Origin: Solea solea
Taxonomy: Eukaryota > Chordata > Actinopteri > Pleuronectiformes > Soleidae
Length of the DNA stretch: 64,000 bases
Assembly (NCBI RefSeq): GCF_958295425.1
Contig: NC_081148.1
Location: 8,465,466-8,529,465 of the forward strand
Direction: 5' to 3'
The notes under the pieces were generated by a model. The model was not told where the DNA came from and ran no database searches. It saw only the letters and a program-made list of their open reading frames with translations. Both the position numbers and the translations under genes were made by a program. Every line of letters starts with the position of its first letter. Position 1 is the first letter of the stretch. This document shows positions 58,230-64,000 of this stretch, in pieces.

Positions 58230-60270
58230 AAGACGGGATGGTGACAAAATATGTTAAGAATAGTTGTGAGAAATGTCCACATGTGCATCTTCAGTAACTT
58301 CACTGGTAACGACCTGAATGAAAATACAATGTCAATTTAACAGTACATTTGTTTTGAAGCACTTGAGATTACTGCATAAGAACTGGAAAAAGTCCAGAAA
58401 CTGATGACTATACCATTACAGAGTAAGTGTCTGTAATATTTATGTCACTTTGTATCACTCTGTGTCTTTTTTATGTCTTAAAATAAGGATAATGAAAAAT
58501 GTTTTGGTTGAGGGAGATCATTTGGGTCGATAACTAAATCAGAAAGTTAATTTTTTTGTCTGAAAAAGGCAGTAAAAGTGGAAACATTGTAGTACGCACA
58601 TATTGCTCTTGCCACGAAGTTATTTTGTGCATTGGGTTGCAATAGTTTGTCATCTTTAAAAAAGTGGGTCCACATGTAAAAGCTTTGGGAAACCCTGCTG
58701 TATATGGCTTTTTTTACTCGGTACATAATGGATGTGGCTTAGTGGAGAGTATTTGTGCATTTATATTTTAAAGTTGATAAAGGACCACCTGTCTAGGCTT
58801 CTTTAAAGAATAAGTGCAGTGGATGGTTGGATGGAACAGCTGTATTCTTGTGTAACATTTTTGTTTCCATTTGTAACATGAATCAAAATATTTAACACTT
58901 ATTAAAACCATCCATGTATCAGTGGTAATAATGCTGTGCTGAATGTTTACACAAAGGATGAGACAAACTGATTAATCGTGTTAACTTTTTCAGGTCAAAA
59001 AGTGTATTCTTTTCCAACTGTTCCTGGAATACGTTTTTTGAGGCATGCCCCTCTGACATAAATGCTCAACCCGTATCAAAAGATACAGGTTTTGTGCTCC
59101 AATTTTTTGACTGCAGCACAAAAGAATGAATGCTTGTTAGGGCACATTGAGGTCAGCGATGGCATATCATCTTCACATCATAACGGGGGCCCAGGTAGCT
59201 CGTTATGACAGTGTGGCATTGTGAGGCAGCGTTTGAAGCCAGCCAGTGGCAGCCTCTCACAGTATCCACCTGTCACAAACCCCTGCTTTGAAGTTGGCAA
59301 TAATGAAAAAAAAAAAATGTATTGAAAGAAGAAAAACATAAAAAAGAAATGACCCAACAATAATCATGTCACAGCAGCACCTTAGGTTTTGAGAAGGTGT
59401 TATGGTCTTTGTGTGTTAGGTGAGTCTAGAAGGAAGCACGGCTGCAAATCTTTTAAGAGGGATGTCAGTTTAGATAGATTTGGAAGAATGGGAGCTTTTT
59501 GCAGGACACTTAACCTCTTGATAACTCACTGGATGGCACTTTTTGACAATGGCACCACTTACTGTCTCAATGTCATGAATCACTGTGTTCATTCCTTGCT
59601 CCTGTGGGCCTACATTGGACAGTCCCTTAGGTAAAAAAAAGGGGTTCAAATGGGAGTCAGACTCAAGGGATGGGACTTTCTAGTAACTCTACTCCTCACT
59701 TTTGAGACAACACCAGGTTCCCCTGGGCACCTCCACCCTTTATGGGCTAACCTCCAAAAAAAAAAAAAAAAAAAGCTTTGGTGACGACAGGAGCTTCCCT
59801 AAGCGGATGAATTATGCTATCAGCTTCCCGGCTCCTGTTGAAGAGTAAGAGCACTTGACTTACTTGTGAAGAGAACTTCTCCATCTGGAAACGTGTTTCG
59901 AGTCAAATCAAAGGTGACTTGACTTTGCGAGAACATTTGTTCTCTCTTGTGTATTTAAATTAGCAATGATCTACTGTCTTTGATGGAAGGCAACTTTACT
60001 CTGAGGATGTAGTGCTCCAAAACCAATGCCATTGTTTTTGGAGGATTCTGGGAGACAGGTTTATCCTGTCCTGCAGAGCAGTGTGCAGTGAATCTTACTG
60101 GGCTCTAACCTTTAGCTTGCCTCAAACAGTGGGGAATCCTCCTCAATCACTATAAGGAGGTCCGCTCAGCTTCACTCATATTTTAACCACCAGCCCCACA
60201 CCATGGGGTGCTGTGTAACGGCCCGTCAGTGGCTGTAACGTAAGCACCAAAATTGCTTTTTGACGATGTA
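58230..60270. other. Non-coding stretch with A19 run
   Basis: An A19 homopolymer lies at 59756-59774. The remaining sequence shows no gene, RNA or named element. Confidence 0.45.
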
Positions 60271-60362
60271 CCTAGTGTTGTTTTAAGAGCCCCCGTCTGT
60301 CCTGCTCAGCCCCCACCCCTGCAAAATATGATTTAATCATTTTTCTCACTTACTTTTCTCAG

Positions 60363-60554
60363 CATGCGAGCAAAGAGAAAGGAAGAGAAGGAAACTTAGA
60401 GGGGCTGGAGGGAGGCAGAGAAGAGCATTCCAAAGTGGTGAAGAAGGGGAGACATTACGGCAGTTATTTCCGCAGTGAAGAGGAGAAAACCTCTTACAAG
60501 GCAGTTCTTAATAAGATCTGGTCGCTGAAGCTGAAGCCAGACTACTCCTCTTGA
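60363..60554 (+). other. Candidate terminal coding exon, product unknown
   Basis: A strong acceptor ('ttctcacttacttttctcag', AG at 60361-60362) is followed by an open frame of 63 codons to TGA at 60552-60554. It has no ATG of its own. The peptide is charged and balanced, with HYGSYFRSEEEKTSYKAV then LNKIWSLKLKPDYSS at the C-terminus. AATAAA lies about 790 bp downstream, near 61343. I do not recognise the protein, and no upstream exon is visible. The frame is open back to a stop at 60273-60275, so chance is possible. Confidence 0.22.
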
Positions 60555-60559
60555 GAAGT

Positions 60560-61380
60560 CCTCTGGGTGAAAATCTGAGCAGGCTTTTAATCAAGAGGCA
60601 ACAGACATTATACAAACAAGAGCCTGTGCTGATGTCATGCTGAAAAATCGGTTCCTTTAAAACTCTAAACTCTGCTTCATTAATTACATTCAGTCAGGTT
60701 TCTTTCTTTTTCAACTGTTCTTGGGTAAGCTGCGGCTCGTATTCCACGCAGAGTCTATCGTATGGAAATCTGACTGTATCCATTTGTGTTTTTCAAGAGT
60801 TGTATAAACTACCTGTGAAAAGCAAAGCAGATGTCTTTCCATCCTGCCCCCCTATATCTCTGGAAAGCAGAGACACCAAAAACCATGCTGATAAATGTAC
60901 GTTTTTCTTCAGGTTAATGTGTAAGCACACAGTTGATTTACATCGTAGATATAGAACTGTGGCCTAGACATTACTATATGTTCATAGAGACAGGTTTGGG
61001 ATTAAATCCAGGTAATAGTTTGCATTACCACCCGGCCGCTGAGGTCTGCTAGGGTCTGCGTGGCGTCAGTGTCATCATCCACCGATGTCTGCAATGGTAC
61101 ACATGGACATGTATGTCGACATCTGCTTCAGCCTAAAGTCATAACCATGCAGACCATAGGCACTGACTGAACATGCTCCAGGTTGGACAATATATTGGAA
61201 TGGAATAGAATGTGAGATAAGGTTGGCGTACGTACAAACCCAGACTATTGCAGACCTAGTAAAGTATACTTTTAATGCAGCCAGCAATTTGGTCCAAGTA
61301 TAAGAATACACGGAGAAAGACGTTCATCAAACTGACCTCTGAAATAAACTCTGAACCAGTCTTTTATGAAGTACCTTAAA
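60560..61380. other. Non-coding stretch
   Basis: Would be 3' UTR if the exon at 60363 is real. Otherwise nothing is recognised. Confidence 0.3.
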
Positions 61381-61384
61381 GGGA

Positions 61385-61850
61385 TACTTGAGTATAAGAT
61401 GTACTGTACTTAAGTATCAAAAGTAATTTTCTGATATAAAATGTACTAAAGTAAAAGTATTAAAAAAGTGAGGAGCAAGGATTGAGCCATGGTGGCTCAG
61501 TGGTAGGGCGAGTCATCGTTCAACTGTATGATTGTGGGTTAAATTCCTGCCTCTGCTACTCTATATGTGTCCTTGAGCAAGACACTTAACCCCATGTTGA
61601 AGCGTGTGAATGGGTGAATGGCAAAACTATAGTGTGAAGCAGCTCATCAAGACTAGAAAAGCTAAAGATAAATAAAGACGATTACCATCTCTTCTTCTTT
61701 TGATTTTTTTTGGTAGTAGCAAAGATAGTTAGAGGAAATGTAGTGGAGTAAAAATAGAAGTTTAAAAAATAAATAAAGTAATGTACATTTGCTTAAAGAT
61801 ATGTGAATTTTGTACTTAAGTAAAGTAACAAAGTATTTGGGTCAACGTAG
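61385..61850. mobile_element. 'AAGTA'-rich dispersed repeat split by a SINE
   Basis: The left part (about 61385-61475) has 'tgtacttaagtatcaaaagt' and 'actaaagtaaaagtattaaa'. The right part (about 61715-61850) has 'gaaatgtagtggagtaaaaa' and 'tgtacttaagtaaagtaaca'. Together they resemble a very common fish repeat rich in 'agtaaaagta' and 'gtagtggagtaaa' words. The SINE at 61487-61690 lies between the two parts, a nested insertion. Confidence 0.6.
61487..61690 (+). mobile_element. tRNA-headed SINE, family S2
   Basis: The head 'ggtggctcagtggtaggg' contains an A-box-like stretch (61492-61503), and 'gtgggttaaattcctgcc' holds the B box (61536-61548). The body reads 'gtccttgagcaagacactta' and 'gtgtgaatgggtgaatg'. 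It ends in 'agactagaaaagc', 'ataaataaagacgattacca'. This is the layout of a widespread teleost SINE. It is not a functional tRNA gene, because the acceptor stem does not close after the B box. Confidence 0.85.
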
Positions 61851-61859
61851 ACATAGTTT

Positions 61860-62640
61860 TTTTTCCCTTTTTCTCCATCCAGGTGATGTGGTAATCTATT
61901 GTCTTTTTTGTATGTTTCTTTTTAGTTTAATACATTTATTAATTCAACAACTGCTCTGCAGCAACTTTAGTCCTCTCAGCAACTCCCAGGTTTTAGTTGC
62001 CTATAGTAACAATGGACACAACAGATGCACCTTGGTTGAAAGCATCTTTGGTTGATGCATGTGAACAGCCACCTTACACAACCCTTCAACTACCCTTTTT
62101 GGCTTTTGAGTTTTGAGTTTCTCTTTTGACTTGTTTTCTCATCAATTACAACACGTATGTGTTTGAAACCTCTAGAAAACCTATTGTATTACAAAGCTGA
62201 AACAGCAGTGATCCTCACAAGCACCTCTCAATCTCTCAGTTCATTTCTTGTGATCCTACTCCCTTCCTCAGGAGCAGATCATTCCCACACCCCGCCAGCA
62301 TCGGTGGTTGACACCCACTTGAGAGCTCTGAAGCACTGTGTACATATGACCACAAGTGGTGTTACTGTTACTAGGGATCACCTTACCCACTGCCATCAGT
62401 TATAAGTCTGACGGAGTCTCAGTGTGGGATAATGGGGGTTGCTGTGGTACATACAGTACATTATCCGTAAAAGAGTCTGACCTGACTTCAGGATTACTGT
62501 TGCGTAGCTGAACCACTGTTTTTCCTGGAGTGCAAAATATAGAGTGCAAATATGCCTACATTTAGAAGCTGGGTGACTGAAACCAGGGCAGATATGCAAC
62601 TGGGGCTGATTTGTGATGGAAACGGTATTTAAATAGATAT
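61860..62640. other. Non-coding stretch, nothing recognised
   Basis: Frames of about 80 codons on the plus strand lack any domain. Confidence 0.4.
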
Positions 62641-62659
62641 CTGGAGGAGTTGGAGTGTA

Positions 62660-62900
62660 AATTGTGAGCTCCCAATCTGGTGGTTTAGTTCATTTCAGAT
62701 TATTTACTGGGAGGGCAAATACAGTTAGGTTGTGTGAGGTGTTGGTTGTTATTGCTGCCCTGTTTTGTTGCTGTCTACAGGGACACGGTGGAGACCCACA
62801 TGAGGACACAGCTAATTTGGCTGACACACCTCATCCGTCCTTAACCATAGGCCACCATGAAAATGCAGACACAAGGCACAACATTATCATTAATTAGGAG
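62660..62900. promoter_or_regulatory. Possible regulatory segment overlapped by a 77-codon frame
   Basis: 'acacagctaatttggctgac' and 'cattatcattaattaggagt' give a homeodomain-type cluster. A plus-strand frame (62664-62897) ends in a His/Asp-rich tail after an acceptor-like 'gctgtctacag'. No donor or partner exon was found. Confidence 0.22.
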
Positions 62901-62909
62901 TCACGTTTC

Positions 62910-63550
62910 TGCCCACCTGACACATGTTGTTGTTTCTCTGTTGTTTGGTGATCAACTGGCTTCTGATTTATACAGTAAAGGAGGGCACACTTGGAGAACT
63001 ACTGTATGAATGCATTAAGGTTGTGTGAGTGCATTAATGGAGGAAAACGATAAACCAAATACCATGTGGGACTGAGCAGGTCAGGTTTAAAGGCAACCCA
63101 ACGACCCAGGAGAAACTCTCACTGTATAGTAGGAAAAAACTTTACATACAGGGATTTATAGGGGTGACGTTGAATGACTGGATTTAAAACAAACCAATGA
63201 AATAGAAAAGGCATAATGCTGCACAGTTGTCTGGTTTAAGTTTCTGTGTCTGTCATTGATGCTTTCCTCAAGCTCTGCTTTCTGTAACAATGATAAATGA
63301 ATAACATCTTAAGGTCAGCACATAATAAACTGTACGTTTCCCTGACATTATCAAGATGAGATTATATTTCCCATTGATCTTCGACAATAGGTCACACACT
63401 GATCATACAGTTGTTCAGGGATGAAGACCTGATCTTGCGATCTTTTTTTCCCCGGAACTTTATGTAGAGGAAGCCCCTGCTACGTTCACTGTTTCCTCAT
63501 GTGAGAGACATGAGTATCCTTAGCATGAGTCAAACTTTGGTGCCAGCGTC
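62910..63550. other. Non-coding stretch, nothing recognised
   Basis: No gene, RNA or named repeat seen. Confidence 0.4.
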
Positions 63551-63559
63551 CTTCCATCG

Positions 63560-63870
63560 TGCCCTTGCTCCTTCACACAACACAGCTCCTTCTTTCAACC
63601 CTCCGGTGCCTACCCGACCCGTAATTATAATGACGAACATCATTTATGCAAATGTAATTAGGCCAAGAAACACGATAGTGGAGTGCAGGGTGCCAATGGA
63701 AATTTATCACTGAACACTCAGGCTCTAAACATTCAATTAAAATATTGAATTTCACCGAATTTAATCTAAACGTAATAAATTAAGCAGTGGAAGGCAGGTT
63801 TGCAGTGGGGCAGGCTGACAGTTTGGCTGTCAGTATCACACTTAGAGGCCGTCATTGATTCCACTACAAA
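63560..63870. promoter_or_regulatory. Enhancer-like block with POU octamer
   Basis: A perfect octamer ATGCAAAT (63646-63653) is directly followed by TAATTA (63655-63660), with another TAATTA at 63622-63627. AT-rich words such as 'attcaattaaaatattgaat' and then 'gcaggctgacagtttggctg' follow. Octamer next to a homeodomain core is typical of neural enhancers. It is unique and non-coding. Confidence 0.35.
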
Positions 63871-64000
63871 TCCTCAAGATGCAGACTCGCAGACAGAAAA
63901 TGAGTCGAGAAGGTGATGTCTGCGCCTCATCTCTGTATGTGGGTCAGTGTTTTGTCTGCGTGCGCGAGTGACGGTTGCTACTGTAACACACCAAAAAGAA

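Noticed and set aside
57806..58303. 165-codon minus-strand frame, among the longest in the window
   Set aside because: No domain, no periodic codon pattern and no splice or start logic. Residue order looks random and the 3' half overlaps GT-rich repeat sequence.
61487..61560. Possible tRNA gene (A and B boxes)
   Set aside because: The boxes are those of a SINE head. The sequence continues into a SINE body, the B box is degenerate and no closing acceptor stem exists.
1..64000. CRISPR arrays, operons, ribosome binding sites or prophage
   Set aside because: Gene density, repeat types and splice-like signals are those of a vertebrate nuclear genome; no regularly spaced direct repeats of CRISPR type were seen.

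Overview
The window reads as nuclear DNA of a bony fish, probably a spiny-rayed teleost. It is AT-rich and full of CA/GT and CT microsatellites. It carries tRNA-headed SINEs whose tails end in GATG/GGAT repeats, a second tRNA-like SINE with a 'ggtggctcagtggtag' head, a decayed Tc1/mariner element, and short elements I associate with teleost genomes. The species assignment is inference; no search could be run. No complete protein-coding gene can be supported. The longest open frames lie in simple repeats or pyrimidine tracts, or look like chance. I read the window as intergenic (gene-desert type) or as part of a very large intron.

Layout. Positions 1-1.6 kb hold a CCAAT-array promoter-like stretch, a broken fragment resembling the N-terminus of fish P2RX7-like proteins, a dispersed repeat that recurs at 37.7 kb, and a degenerate SINE. 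Positions 1.6-10.9 kb are mostly featureless AT-rich DNA with SINE pieces at 6.8 and 9.3 kb (the latter with a clean 9-bp target-site duplication), a hAT-like fragment with a candidate exon near 7.5 kb, and a GGGA-repeat tract. From 11 to 35.6 kb there is a run of unique, complex segments rich in homeodomain, MEIS/TGIF, POU and OTX-type words. They have the look of conserved non-coding (enhancer) elements, most notably at 11.0-12.6, 18.0-18.8, 20.8-21.1, 22.1-22.4, 24.3-24.7, 25.9-26.8, 27.5-27.7, 28.1-28.5 and 32.7-33.2 kb. Conservation itself was not measured.

Positions 36-56 kb are richer in mobile DNA. There are two inverted copies of a short element bracketed by CA/GT tracts (36.6 and 45.8 kb), a terminal-inverted-repeat MITE next to a TATA-to-polyA module (44.2-44.9 kb), and four SINE or other repeat copies at 49.9-52.6 kb. 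One of these is a 46-bp 5'-truncated SINE flanked by an 11-bp duplication. An antisense fossil Tc1-like transposase lies at 55.0-55.75 kb. Positions 57-64 kb return to unique sequence with a few enhancer-like segments, a candidate terminal exon at 60.4 kb and a SINE nested in another repeat at 61.4-61.85 kb.

If the enhancer-like segments are real, the window most likely serves as a regulatory landscape for a developmental gene outside it. Three short segments with canonical splice signals and an open frame (7.47, 23.42 and 60.36 kb) are the only hints of exons. They are weak individually and do not join into a recognisable protein.
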